Positions 12,601 through 24,670 of a DNA stretch of 64,000 bases are shown here, in pieces (position 1 is the first letter of the stretch; each line of letters opens with the position of its first letter). The position numbers and the translations under genes are program-made. Where the stretch lies: positions 1 to 64,000 of the forward strand of contig JAQGBZ010000158.1 in the NCBI GenBank assembly GCA_034687125.1. The letters are read 5' to 3'. The DNA comes from Neelides folsomi (taxonomy: Eukaryota; Arthropoda; Collembola; Neelipleona; Neelidae). Below the pieces are notes generated by a model that saw only the letters and a list, made by a program, of their open reading frames with translations, did not search any database and had not been told where the DNA came from.

Positions 12601-13438
12601 TGATCGATCTCTCACCTTTCCCTCGGTCGATTACATCCGCTACGTGATTACAAAATCTGGTACTTCCTATTCCTATTTATAAATTTTATTATATTCAAAT
12701 TAAACTCCAATTAAACGCCAATTAGCCAATTTCAATTAAAATTTAATTAACCCAAATTCACATCCCACTTTAATTAAAAGCTAATTAAACTCTTTAATAA
12801 AGATCCTATATCTAATATTCTTGAAATTAAAACGGTCTCAGAATTGAATTTTTATTAATTTTAGCGAGCAGTTTCGGTCTTGGACGGATTCCCGTCGTTA
12901 TTGATTGCATTCACATCCAGGTAAGAAATTCTTACAAAGAATTAGATAAAACAACAATTTTGTTGTGTAATTGAGTGGGTAATTGTTTGATTCGAAATTG
13001 AGTTCACGGATTACACGGCAGCTGAAGGACTCAAAGGAGTTTTGAAAGCTTTGGAAGACACGGAGGAAAATCAGTCAATGGTTTTGTACAGAGCCAAACC
13101 TTCATTTCTCAGAATCCTCAACGCAATCCACGACAACTTCCCACAGGCGTCAAATGAAGAACAATTGGAAATTTTCCTTGGTAGCGGCTTTCATTAAAAG
13201 AGTCTTATAATAAGAGTCTTATGAGACTATACCCTGCCATATTTTTTTAATTATCAACTACATTTTCCTATCCTTGATAACTACCCAATTAAATCATAAT
13301 TAATTTTTAATTATTTGCTCTGTAATTATTTATTGTCTTTCTCTCGTTGTAGATTCACTGAAAAGACCTACAGACATCCAAGAAGTTCAGCCGTCAACGC
13401 GAGACAAAGAAAAGTTTAGTTCAGTGCCTTTATCTTAA
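9673..13438 (+). CDS. SLC26 family anion transporter, SLC26A11-like
   Basis: Seventeen exons are inferred: 9673-9852, 9964-10027, 10107-10151, 10268-10305, 10396-10468, 10564-10686, 10787-11007, 11081-11176, 11246-11410, 11541-11583, 11686-11779, 11909-12135, 12319-12464, 12566-12659, 12865-12920, 13003-13180 and 13353-13438. They encode about 642 residues. The start of the transporter core reads LPQGLAYATVGGLPPQYGLYS and is followed by SSVTIGPTAIMAII, the sulfate-transporter signature. MPICGSFSRTTVNEMSGARSP is the conserved TM8-10 stretch. The C-terminal cytoplasmic STAS domain spans about residues 506-620 with short loops, as in SLC26A11. It should carry sulfate, chloride or related anions across a membrane. 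The donor of exon 7 is uncertain: the reading ending at 11007 uses GTTGGG, and GTCTTT at 10999 keeps the same frame. Confidence 0.9.
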
Positions 13439-15331
13439 TTAATTAAATATTCAAATTATTAATTAAATTCATATTCAAACGTTTATTCATTTTATTTCCC
13501 AACAAACGCATTATTTAGTGTTTAATAACTCACAATACTCATCTCATCATTGTCATCATACAAAATAGAATTTTTAAGAATTTTTCAAAATTTTAAGTTT
13601 TTCAAAATAAATTTTAAGAATGTTTTAAAATCATATTTTTGAAATATTGATTTGATGTTTATGTAAAATATGAATTGTGTTTAATAAGATCAAAGTTGTC
13701 AGAATTACTTTTATTGATAAAGTTTTAAAACTTTGATTCAATTGTTGGAAAATGAAACGAAGATTTTGTTCGACTTCCTTTTACCATTATTCCAATTACT
13801 TCCCTTTTAATTCAATCTTCCTTTGTATGTGAGCTGTAAAGGGAGTCTGAGTGAATTAAAGAAGGAAGTCCCACTCACTTTAAGACAAATTCAACCCTTC
13901 AGATACCCAACTTCAGATAAATCAAATATCAATATCTCAATACATGGAAAATGCCAAAGGCACCTTTCAGATCTTTCAATCTCACATTCAGTCTTTTCAA
14001 ATCTCATACAAATTTTTTTCTCATGCAAATTTCATTCAAATTATTATATTACAAGAATTCTCAGAAAAATTTGAAAATCATAAACATAATTTCCTATGAA
14101 AGAGAGGTAAGTTGGGAATTGAAAGAGTCGGAAGTTTCCTCAAGGAATTTTCACATTTTTGTTTACGAAATTTTGTATAGAAAAACATTTAAGTTTGGTG
14201 GAAAACTTAAATGTGTTAAAGTTAAGTCAATTGTAAAGATTCAATTTTTCAATGGCGGTTTTTCAGTTTCATAACATTTACATATATATAATATTATAAT
14301 TTCATATTAGTATATCATATACGGTCATATACAGTATTTGTATGATCTTAATATCATTTGATTCTTCATTTGTATGGATAAGTTTTGTAAGTGGGAAAGG
14401 AGTAAAGTTTGAAATTTAACACAATTTGTTTTCTAATTTCATCATTGGTTTCTCATGTGATAAATGTAACCCGAGCAGCTGAGGGAACTCGGAATGGAAT
14501 TGAAATTATTTGGAGATGAATTCTTTGGTTGAAGCCCCAAAACACCCGGGAGCTTCCCGGGACATCCCACGGAGACCAAAAACCCAGTTCAGATGGAAAT
14601 TCACTTCAAATATTATTCCACATTACATTTTACACAATTTTTGATCAAAATTCAAATCATTCAATATTGATATTCAAAATTAATTTTTTTCTAACATATA
14701 AATAATATATACAGATACATAGCATAGGGGTGTATATATTATATGTTATATATACTCTATTCTTATATTATCATTATTCATATATGAATATATTATATAA
14801 TATATTATAGTTATTCATAACTGGAAATTGTTTGTCTAAATTCTGCAAATAATTCCTCGTTGTTAAGGTAACTGGGAAGAGATTGTCATTGGTAACAAAT
14901 TAAATAAATATTTGTCTATTTTCAATATACAATTTAACATGATTGGAAATACAATATTAAAATACATTGTATTAGTTTTTCAAATCTACCTGTTATAAAA
15001 TCCTATGTATAAATATTGGTTGGATCTTTATCAGAAGAGTTTAATATGAATTATATGAGAAGCTGACAAGTGGGTTTTGTTCATGGGTATATCAATTTAT
15101 ACATTTCTCAACATCAAATGCAGGGAGTGATGTATTGTGCTCAAACGGCTTATGTATTTGTACAAATGTTTGATATACATATATATCACATATTTATGAA
15201 CAAATTCAAGTTTAAAGTCGGATTATTAAAGACGAATAAATGCCAATTACTGAATTGAGTTGATAAAATTAAGGGAAGATTTTTTGGTTAAGTGATTGAA
15301 AGTTATAGCAACAGATAGTTAATTAAAATAG

Positions 15332-15544
15332 ATTTTGGAGTGTGTGGATAGAGAAGGGGTTTGTGAGTTTCCCGTCCCGGGCCGATCAATTGAGGCGGAG
15401 GTGAAGTTCTGTCCATGCGTCCCTCATCGCCCCGATCGATTAAAGAGGGACAGCGGACCCAAAATTCCCCCAAACATCCAAAACTACCCTAGATGGAAAC
15501 AACTCGGAGAAAAACCCGGAGAGAACCCGGAGAGAGAAGCGTAA
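15332..15544 (+). CDS. Possible coding exon, unrecognised
   Basis: A GC-rich island is open from a plausible acceptor (aattaaaatag, AG at 15330-15331) to a TAA at 15542-15544, about 70 codons. The product contains EGVCEFPVPG, EVKFCPCVPHRPDRLKRDSG and QLGEKPGENPE. It has four cysteines and an LKR dibasic site, which would fit a secreted peptide, but no homologue comes to mind. There is no ATG near the start. It could be chance in a GC-rich regulatory island. Confidence 0.2.
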   Translation: MLECVDREGVCEFPVPGRSIEAEVKFCPCVPHRPDRLKRDSGPKIPPNIQNYPRWKQLGEKPGENPEREA

Positions 15545-16237
15545 ATAGAAATTTTATATTTTATCAGCATCATTTTCATATTTGCATGCTTCATCGAATT
15601 CATCAAAGTAATTTAGATTTATACTTAAGTTAATTGATTTATTAAATGGATTGAGGAAGAAATTCGAATTAGGATGTGATAAATAAACACTTTCATGCAT
15701 TTTCTAATTCTTAAAATTTCACTTGCATTTAATAATGATTTTTATGTAGGTTTTTTATAGGATGTAAATTTAATTGATTTTGGATTATGGCAGAATTTCG
15801 ATTAAATATTAAATGGGGGAATTTTAAATTTAAGAACGTTTTATAATTTTTTGATTTTTTTTAAGATTTAGAATTTTGAAAAAAATGCTTGAGTTATTTC
15901 GGTTTGTATAAATCTTATATTTAACATTTTACGGCCATTTTACGGCCATTTTATGTTTTTTGACTTTTAATTTTTTAGGGATTTTTAAGACAGTTTACAT
16001 TAAATGAGGGAATTTATGAAGATGATTAGAATTAGCGTAAGGAATTAAGTAGAAAATTTGGGGAGATTTTTATTAAAAAGTAAAAAATGAAAATCAATAA
16101 AGGAATTGAGATGAGTCATTGAGGATTAAAATAATCGGAGATAGAAACCATTGGGATGGATAAGAGAATGGTACGAAGATTGGTCCATGATTTGGATGAT
16201 TATTTAAGTTGGTGTTAATGGGGAGGATAATTATTAT

Positions 16238-16462
16238 TTATTTATTGGTCATAAGTGGATTGATTTTTTCATGTTTTGTGAAGGTGTGGAGGTGGTTGTA
16301 ATTATAGGTGGAGTGTGTGGAGGATGGATCGATGGGAGGCTGGGAGAAACATCTCCATGGCAACCCCGTCCCTGGGAGATTCCCGGAATCATTCGTTCGG
16401 CCACCGGCGGAGGAACTTTCGGCATTCACCGAGTCAGCCTTTTGCAACGCCGTAAGGATCAT
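16238..16462 (-). CDS. Possible small secreted protein, unrecognised
   Basis: A minus-strand frame is open above a TGA. Its first ATG is at 16462 and it runs to a stop at 16238, about 74 residues. Including codons just upstream, the N-terminus reads RILLAFTACLMILTALQKA followed by DSVNA, which has the shape of a signal peptide with an Ala-containing cleavage site. The rest is Ser, Gly and Pro rich (AESSSAGG, GTGLPWRCFSQPP). No family is recognised, and the frame could be fortuitous. Confidence 0.2.
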   Translation of the reverse strand: MILTALQKADSVNAESSSAGGRTNDSGNLPGTGLPWRCFSQPPIDPSSTHSTYNYNHLHTFTKHEKINPLMTNK

Positions 16463-17042
16463 AAGGCACGCGGTGAATGCCAAAAGTATCCTTCACATTT
16501 CGCAATTTAAACAACAATCAAATCATCATCGACAATGAACGTAATTATTCAGTAAATCTCAAATTATGATTTCATGCATTCATTCAACAATTTTTTCAGT
16601 TTGCTAATTTAATTCAGTAGCCAAAATATGTTAAAAATACTTACATTTAGTTAATGCTAAAATAGAATGTTATGTATAAAGATCCTTTAAAGTTTTTATT
16701 GATTTAATCAAAACTAATGATTGAAATTAAAGTTAAAATTTTCAATTAGTTTAAGAATTCTTAAAGTATGTATAAAACATGTTTAAAGTATGTTTAAGCA
16801 TGTTTAAGGAATTTTAAGTTTTTTACGTAGTTTTAGAGCTTTAAAATGATTTTAGAAGAAAGGAAATAAGGTTAATTTTAAAGGGGCGTTTTGGTCAATT
16901 ATCGTTTCACATCATTTAGATTTGTCATCGAGTAATTGGGTTTTGGTCACATAAATGTGTCAATGGGTGTTGAAAGGGAGGAGAAATTCATTTTTGCTCC
17001 GCTTCCCTGCATGACCCAAACTACCAACTTCTTTGTATTTCC

Positions 17043-17213
17043 ATGGTTTCCTCCAAGGGTGGATTTTGCCCCTTCGACCCTCCTAATTCTCCGGGTGGTG
17101 GAGAAGGAAATCATCCGTGGAATGGAAATGACTCAAGGAATAACAACTCAACACCCGACGTTCGATCCCTAAACTCACTCAGCTCCAAAGCTCAACAAAT
17201 TTTCCAACTTTAA
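17043..17213 (+). CDS. Possible small ORF or terminal exon, unrecognised
   Basis: A 56-codon frame from ATG (17043) to TAA (17211-17213) in a GC-richer island. It opens 24 codons or more upstream of the ATG and contains FCPFDPPNSPGGGEG and NDSRNNNSTPDVRSLNSL. The composition is low-complexity and hydrophilic, like a disordered protein tail. A second frame is open over the same bases, so coding status is unresolved. Confidence 0.15.
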   Translation: MVSSKGGFCPFDPPNSPGGGEGNHPWNGNDSRNNNSTPDVRSLNSLSSKAQQIFQL

Positions 17214-19789
17214 TTATAATTAAATCTACTCTTACTAATAACATAATAATAATTATACTAACACAATAGTGATAATACTAGCATAATAATAATAATTCTA
17301 ACATAAATAATAATAATACTAACTACAATAAGTTTTACAATTAGTTAATTATTAATTAGCTTAGCTTCATAGTTAACATAATAACTTTTGATTCAATGAA
17401 TCAAAAAATGGTAAACGGTCATAAAGTAGATAATGAAAATAAACATAAGTTGATGGGAATCATATGGTTTGTATACAAAGAGGAAAAAGATCTTTCCAAG
17501 ACTTTCTCAGAGTGATGGGAAATATTTCCGCCCCTTTCCGGCCTTCTACTTAAAGTAACTTATATTTGGAAAGAAGTAGAAATAATTTGAAGGAGGGCGA
17601 AGGAGGGCCAAAACTCTTCATCTCCCAATGGGTAGAAAAATCCCTCAAATCATCGCCGCCCTCATCCCAATTACGCCACTTTGACTCTCCACATTGAATG
17701 TGAATTTCATTCCACCCCAATACTCCGTCCGGTTACCATGACCACAAACTCCATTTAACCCTAATTCATTCAAATACAATTTAACCCCAGTTCATATAGT
17801 TTAACATCCAATTTCGTTCAAGTTTCAATCCAACAGTTTTCTCCACTTTGACTCAATTTGATACTCCGGCGAATTCGATTCGAAGTAAGGTTGAAATAAA
17901 TATTTAATTAAACTTAAACTTTCCTTTTTCTCACACTTTTTCTCTCCTTACCTTTTACACTGTTTTTCTATACTGATTTTAGTCATAATTTAGTAAATGA
18001 ACATATCATATACATATTATATACATAATTATATCATATAGCTTATCTGTTTATATCAAATTATCCTTCTCCGCTTCTATTAAGTTATTTGAGTTATTGG
18101 ATGGGAAAATTGGAAAGTGTATTATAAAAATAAGTGAAATGATAAATTGAATTTCTCCATTTGATTCTTATATAAAATTTAACTCTTTTTATCAATTTTC
18201 CAATTTCGCAATTTTGTATTTTATTTTATAAGGAACTTCCTTATAAATTGTTTTATAAGGAAGTGTTATTGTTATTGTTTTATGATATGATTCATATGTA
18301 AATCTTTAATGTATCTGTTGCTTAGGACCAATAACATAATAAATATTATTAAACATTATTAAAATATTACTTTGGATGTGAATGAAGAATTGAAAACAAA
18401 TCTGCAATGCAAATTAACGATGAATTTTCCACGCCAAAGCGTTTCGATCATTTGTGGAGAATTGTGGAGATGTTAAAAATTGGAAATAGACACAGAGACA
18501 GAATATCATATTAACGATGTAAATATCATAGTACTTAATGTTAGTGCTACTTTAGTATATCTAATAGAAGATTATAAAAAAGTTTCTGTAAAAATTCTTT
18601 CCTAGCATTAATTGCCAATTTCCGATTCCAGAATTTGAAGGAAGCGAAATTTCACAAGCGAATAATTCCGAGACTTCGTTTCCTCCCATTGCAAATGTAC
18701 GAATGTCAATGTAGTAAATATGTATATCTGTACATGTACTATATAGGTAGTACATATTCTGTATTGAAGTATAAATTTTACATGAAAAATTTTATTTTCA
18801 CATAAATGTTGAATTGCGTCATTTGAGAATATTTTGTAATCGGATTTAATTTTATCTTTCATCCCCATCCCCTTTATTCATCCCCACCATTCTTTTCATT
18901 CCGAGAAATCAAAGAGGGATTTGAACATCCAAGAGTTGTTGTAACCTAATTAAAATCCTTCTCCCATTATGAAAACTTCTTTTGTTCTTCACTTGGAGTT
19001 GTGAAAAACTCCTTGGAAAGTCCAAGGGAACGAGAATTCAATTTCATCCATAGAATTCCCTTCTTTATTCTACACATGAACGCATTTGAATCATAAAGAA
19101 AATAACTATGCCGAGTAAACATCATTTTATTCCGCTAGCCTTTTGTAATTGTGCAAGTTCATTCTAATAGAATTACACAATCCTTTTTATCCAATAAGTT
19201 TAACTTTTAATAATACAATTGTTATTAAATAACAAGCAAAACAATAAATATATTAATTTTCATCATATGATGAATATTAAATAAAACTTATGCAAGTGAA
19301 CAGAATAAACGATACATTTATGTAATAGATATATAAATGAAATTATCCAAGTAGAAATTTGATATTTTTGATATCATCGAATGAGCCGGAGGGATTAAAT
19401 TCAAAAATGAAATCCAACCGCTTTATTCAATCCAAATGAATTCGGATAAATCTCGAATTAAAAAAAGTTGCATAACTTAAATGTAAATACAAAATTCGTA
19501 TTACAAATTACAAATGATTCAAATGAATGTTTTTGAAAAAGTGTCGAGTTTTTGTTCAAGGGATAATTTGATACAGATCCGTTGTTATGATCAATTGTTT
19601 AGAAATAGGATTTTGTGTAACTTTAACTTTGTTGGTTTAGCTGCCTTTGACTTCTTTTTATATTCACTCTGTGTCTCTTTTCTTTCCAAGGGGTTCTATT
19701 TGTTCCTTTTAGATCTCTTTGGAGATCTTTGAACATTTGAAGGATCCTTTAAGGACTTTAAGAATCTTTAAAAGATCTGAAGAGTTTTG

Positions 19790-20900
19790 ATGCCGCGTAA
19801 GAAGAAGGGTCTCGGTGAAGGGAAACCGCAACAGAGGAACGCGGCCAATGCAAGAGAACGAGCCCGAATGAGGGTCCTTAGCAGGCAAGGAAAAAAACTC
19901 CTTCCTTTAAATGAACCTTGGAATAATTTTATTAACCTCCAATTAAAGGGCCTTTTGTCGGCTTAAAACAACGCTCCCTTGGGTCCCTGCCGACACGAAG
20001 CTCTCAAAGTTGGACACACTTCGACTCGCGTCTTCTTACATTGCACATCTCAAGGGGATTTTGAGGGAAGAGCCGATCCCTAACGTTCAACATCCGGCTA
20101 TAACTCTCGTAATACCCTCAAAATATTTGAAATTTATAAACTCCTATATACATATATACTGTCTATTTAACTTGTGCCACATAATGTGCCATATATGATT
20201 ATTATATTAGTAGTTTTTAATAGTAGTTATATTTTTTGGTAAATTCAATATATAAGAAAAGTTGAAGATTAGTTCATAAAATTATTAAGATGTTTAATAT
20301 ACAGATTGGTATTTACATACTTAATGCTATTTCCGAGACTTAAGAAATTTCATACAAAGTTTGAGAGTGAATAGTTTTGTTTCAGTTTAGGAATTCAGTT
20401 AGGAATTAAGTTTACCTGAGGGGTTGAGGAAAAATTTGAGTCTATGAGATAAATCCTCGCTTTTAGAAGTTTAAGCATATTGAACTTTGTAAAGAGGAGG
20501 AGTTGGAAGGTGGAAGAGGAAGAGAAGGAGAGAAAGGAGATGGGAGGAATTGGGAGGAATTGGGAGGATGTGGAGGAGTCGTCTGGGAGCATCTGGCTCC
20601 CTATCTTACAACATTCAATATGTTTTTCTCCCTATCTCTCTCCCTATGTTTCTCCCTATCTTCTCCACATCTTTTCTCTCCCCATCTCTGCTCTTAAGGA
20701 ATCCCACATTCACCCAATTGATTCAAAAACAATTAAAATTTTACTGCTCGAATCATAAACGGGTGGTAATAAATATATTTTTATGATAGAGCTGGCCGTG
20801 GGGTTTGACCCGTGGGAGCGGAGACAGAGACTCGGGAGAGTCCGACTGCGCTTGGGACGACGATGAAGACGACGCGGCCCAGTCACATTTCTTTTTATAA
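19790..20900 (+). CDS. bHLH transcription factor, musculin/TCF21 (HLH54F) type
   Basis: Three exons are inferred: 19790-19884, 19949-20108 and 20790-20900, giving about 121 residues. The basic region [16 protein letters not shown] is followed by helix-loop-helix [20 protein letters not shown] and [18 protein letters not shown]. The post-bHLH segment HPAITLSWPWG matches the HPxNLTWPF element of TCF21/musculin, which fixes the third exon. The remaining tail is acidic (DDDEDD). Members heterodimerise with E proteins and bind E-boxes; HLH54F acts in visceral muscle founders of insects. The start is the first ATG after an in-frame TGA at 19778, so the N-terminus is only about 16 residues ([12 protein letters not shown]...), much shorter than in vertebrate TCF21. 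Intron 1 requires a GC donor. Confidence 0.9.
19885..19948 (+). other. GC-AG intron in the bHLH gene
   Basis: The 64-base intron begins GCAAGG directly after the exon's AG and ends AAAG. Only this junction joins VLSR to AFCRLK in frame, and these segments are contiguous in all TCF21-like proteins. Every other confident junction in the window uses GT-AG. Confidence 0.8.
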
Positions 20901-21915
20901 AAGTCCCTTAAAGTCTGACAATTTCTAGCCAATATCCATTTTACCAAGAAGCCTTTTAAACTGTTAATTAACATTTAGGTTTAAATGTAATAATTAAATA
21001 AGAACAATAACATATTTTAATAAATTAGGTAATAATGAATTAAGACAATTAGAATGATCCTAATAAGATGAGTTATTTTATATGTAAACTTGACCTTAAA
21101 GTCGGAGTTGACTTGACCTAAAAGCGTTTAAAAGTCAGAGTCAGAAAACAATATACCAATGTTAGTATTAAACCACAAAGTATTTAAACTTAAAACCAAA
21201 TGTTGAAAGATATCAATATTTATTTTAAAATCACAGTTAAATTAAAGTTCCTAATAAATCCTAATCACAATTAATACTTATTAAATCGAAACCAATTTTA
21301 TGACATGTATTACAGAATAATACTTATATGCAATATTTTCATTTGCTTAATAGTACATACCATAGTTGATAGAATTAATAGATAAAGGTTAATTAAACAT
21401 TAAATTGAGAGTAAATTTAATAAAATGTGGGTGGTTTTTGAAATTCGTGATATTTGAGTTAGACGTTTAATTTGACATGTTCATTAGTGGAAATCGGAGT
21501 GACATGCGTCAATAAAAACTAAATGGTTGAGACAAAAAAGACAATTAGGACCATTTTGACATTTAGTTGAGAAGTTTGTCAATTTCGTGTTAAAGGATCA
21601 AATTTCCAAGTATCGGATGACTCGAACTCAACTCCAAGGCGCCTAAAGGAAACCCTTAGCAACCCAACTTCTGATCACGAACAATTCATCTCAAACTTAA
21701 TGACATGGCTAAATATTATTTCTTTAAATATACATACCATATATTTATATAATAAGTATACCGTAATATACCATACACTTAAAAATAAAAATGACTTAAA
21801 ATGACACTTAATAATGATGACATTAATTATAAATCAATAAAACAATCAATTTATTAAAATTATTTTTTTAAATAGTTTATAAAATTTCAACATTATATTA
21901 AGATCTTTATTTATA
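20901..21915. other. Spacer between convergent bHLH and GH20 genes
   Basis: AT-rich sequence between two convergent 3' ends. I see no gene and no clear repeat. Confidence 0.5.
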
Positions 21916-24670
21916 TTAAATATCTTTGTCAATGTTTGATTTTGTTTCGATTGGGTCTTGCATTGAAGAAACTGAAGATAAAATTTCCATTTCTTCTTCA
22001 TCTTTAAATTCTGGTGATTGAATTGAGCTGTCGATGTAGCAAAGTTTTTCATTTTGATGACACCATTCGGGCTGGAGACGATCGGCATGAATTCCACGCT
22101 GGACGAGACGCTGACGTTGGTGAATCATTCGAACTTCCGCCGCTTCCCATGAAGTACTGGGATTGGTCCACATACGCTCTCCGAATGCGGCAGCACGGGG
22201 CCAAACTTTGCCACCCAAACTAACACCGTCAACCTAAAACAAAATAATATAATTTACAATTAAATAATCTCTTAATTAAATAATTGATTAATTTAAATAA
22301 ATCTAAATTGTTCCGTACTTGTTCTCCCCACATTGTGACTTCACCTCCCATTAAAAGACCATTTTTCAAAGCATCCGCTGCAACTTTTTCAGATGTGGAG
22401 GAAGTTAAAAGCGACATTGGAGAATTGGCATAGACTTTCTGAAATTGTCATAGTTAATAAACAGTCTTGTCAATAATCAATCTTATTAATCTTATTAATA
22501 ATTATAGCAAAAATCATTTAAATAGCATAATGTAAAATATAAATATTTGTGTTTTGCTCACCTGCCAACCGGAATATGGCGAGCACCAATTGTTTCCTTG
22601 TCCAATCCAAGATCCATATCCACAGTCGAGATACCAAGAATCATAATTGCTAAATAAAACTCTGTAGCCTTTTTTAACTAACCAACCAATCAGCTCATCA
22701 TTTCCTGAAGTAAAATAAAATTAAATCATTAAGCTAACCTTTATAACAATATTAACTTAAACGATATAATACCTTATCAGTATTTAGTAAGAGTATTACA
22801 GATTCATTAATTTACCTTTGGTCCATATTTGAATTGTGTAAATTGAAGGGTCAACATATTTTTCAATATATTTTTTACTCGTGAGATCAGAAGTCCAAAG
22901 AATTGATTGAATTTGTGTTCCATTGTTTGCTTCAACTAACTTTGTATAAGCTGGTTAAAATTTTTAAAAAAATCCTAATTAAATATTAAATGTAATTTCA
23001 ATGCAGTTTTTTTAATTCTTACTTTTATTTTGGTAAATGGACCATAAATGAATATAATCCTTCTTATTGAATTTCATTCCCAATTTCTCCATTTGGGCTT
23101 TGAGAACTTGAGAAGAATTCCAGCAGTTCATGTTGACTTCGTCCCCACCCAAATGAACCAAATCGTTATCGAAAACGTCCAAGAAATCTTTGAACAAAAG
23201 TCCCAAAACATCGTACACTTTTTCATTCAACGGATTGAGTTGTCCGCACGGAGGCTCCACACAGTAAAGTTGCCAAGGTTCTGCATTGTGGCAAGTGAGG
23301 AAATCCGAGTTTTGTTCTTTTCCCCATTCCCATCCATTTCCCACATGGGCCGGGCCGTCGAGTTCAGGAACAACTTTGACTCCTCGCACCCGACCAAACT
23401 CAACAATTTTCTTGACATCTTCGGGTTTGTAAATTTTGTTTTTGCTGTAAGCCCCAAAGGAAGTCATCTGAGGAAGGCGGGTTGAATAAAACGGGAAGGA
23501 ATGCGTGTCGGTCAAATGCCAATGCAAAACATTTAATTTGTTGAAACTCATCGCTTCAATTGTTTTCAAAATTTCCCCAACTTGGATGAAATTCCTTGAA
23601 GTGTCGATTAAAAGACCGCGGTAGGGAAATACTGGATTGTCGCTTATTATAGCTCCATCAACTATCTAAATATTTAAAAAAATTAAGTATTATAATTTTT
23701 GTATAATTAAAGTTTTATAATTCATAATTAAAGTATTATAATATAATTAACTTAACTAAGTATAATTATTAAAATTTTTAATTTTAAATGAATTTTTAAT
23801 TTACTTGTAATGAATTTAGATTGTCATCATAAGCAATAAGTTGACTTAGAGTTTCCAAAGCGTGTCTTGCTCCGAAATAAGTATTGGCCATTATGACAAC
23901 ACTTACAACATCCTAAATTATAAAAAGACTAAAAATTAATTATAATTATATTAATTATTAATTATGATTATATTCAATGATGAATCTGAATGCTGATATT
24001 ATGACGCGAAAATTCGAAATTTAGAAAGCGTCTTTTTACCTTATCTTTTTTAATTGACAAAACGTATGATTCGTCCCCTTTGACTTTTACAGTCCTTTCC
24101 TTCCAAACAACATTGACTTCAATTTCCACATGATTGTTCTGCGGAATTCCGCCATGGCCGAAATTATTTGAATCGGAACCTTCAACATAATCACGATGCA
24201 TTTTTGGTAAATATGATTCAAATATTTTGGATCCTTCGCTAAGCAAATCCAAAATCTCGTCTGGTCCTAACAAACTTTTAAATTTTAAATTTTGTGGATA
24301 AAAAGGAAACGTCGTTTTTGAAATTTCGATTTTCCCGGTTGGTTTTGGCCACAAAGTTCCTTCACGACTGCAGCCCAACTTGCAAACGTCCAAAGCAGCC
24401 AAAGAAGTTTCATTTTCGCTATAACGCGTCCGGACGCAAATTTCTTTCACACATTTCCATCCATAGGATTTAACCCAAGTATCGTAATTCTTCGGGCTTA
24501 ATTAAATAAATTAAAATTAAAAACTGTTTTATATTAAAATAAATATTTTAATTGTAATTAAATGTATTAATTGCATTTAAAAACCTTATTGCATAAGTCT
24601 CCGTGTCTTCTCCTCGAATTTCAACGGCGAATAAAAAAATGATTAAAAGGAACTTGAAATTTAGCTCCAT
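21916..24670 (-). CDS. GH20 beta-N-acetylhexosaminidase, copy 1
   Basis: Eight exons on the minus strand: 24585-24670, 24040-24496, 23805-23912, 23023-23665, 22816-22950, 22562-22704, 22319-22438 and 21916-22233, giving about 669 residues. The N-terminus (MELNFKFLLIIFLFAVEIRG) is a signal peptide. A Cys-containing N-terminal domain precedes the GH20 barrel: RGLLIDTSRNF, HWHLTDTHSFPFYS, and HLGGDEVNMNCW with the catalytic Asp-Glu pair at about residues 392-393. The C-terminal part has GGEVTMWGEQVDG and WPRAAAFGERMW. Secreted or lysosomal enzymes of this group remove terminal GlcNAc from chitin oligomers or N-glycans. All active-site landmarks are intact. The C-terminal tail is longer and more acidic than in the copy at 27236-30953. 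The two genes are transcribed divergently. Confidence 0.93.

Larger units (their letters stand above)
13439..19789. other. 6.3 kb gene-poor region upstream of the bHLH gene
   Basis: Mostly AT-rich sequence with no gene I can assign. It differs from other spacers in holding several GC-richer islands (about 14464-14610, 15340-15540, 16300-16500, 16940-17200 and 17500-17880). Some carry open frames that are listed separately. Cis-regulatory DNA of the downstream developmental bHLH gene is a reasonable alternative explanation. A short palindrome (ataaggaacttccttat) lies near 18228. Confidence 0.5.

Noticed and set aside
16271-16538. Two overlapping plus-strand ORFs of 76-79 codons
   Set aside because: No start context, splice signals or family features. 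The minus-strand frame over the same GC-rich island is the more protein-like reading, and even that is weak.
23048-23485. Plus-strand ORF of 145 codons
   Set aside because: Antisense to exon 4 of the minus-strand GH20 gene, with no family resemblance.
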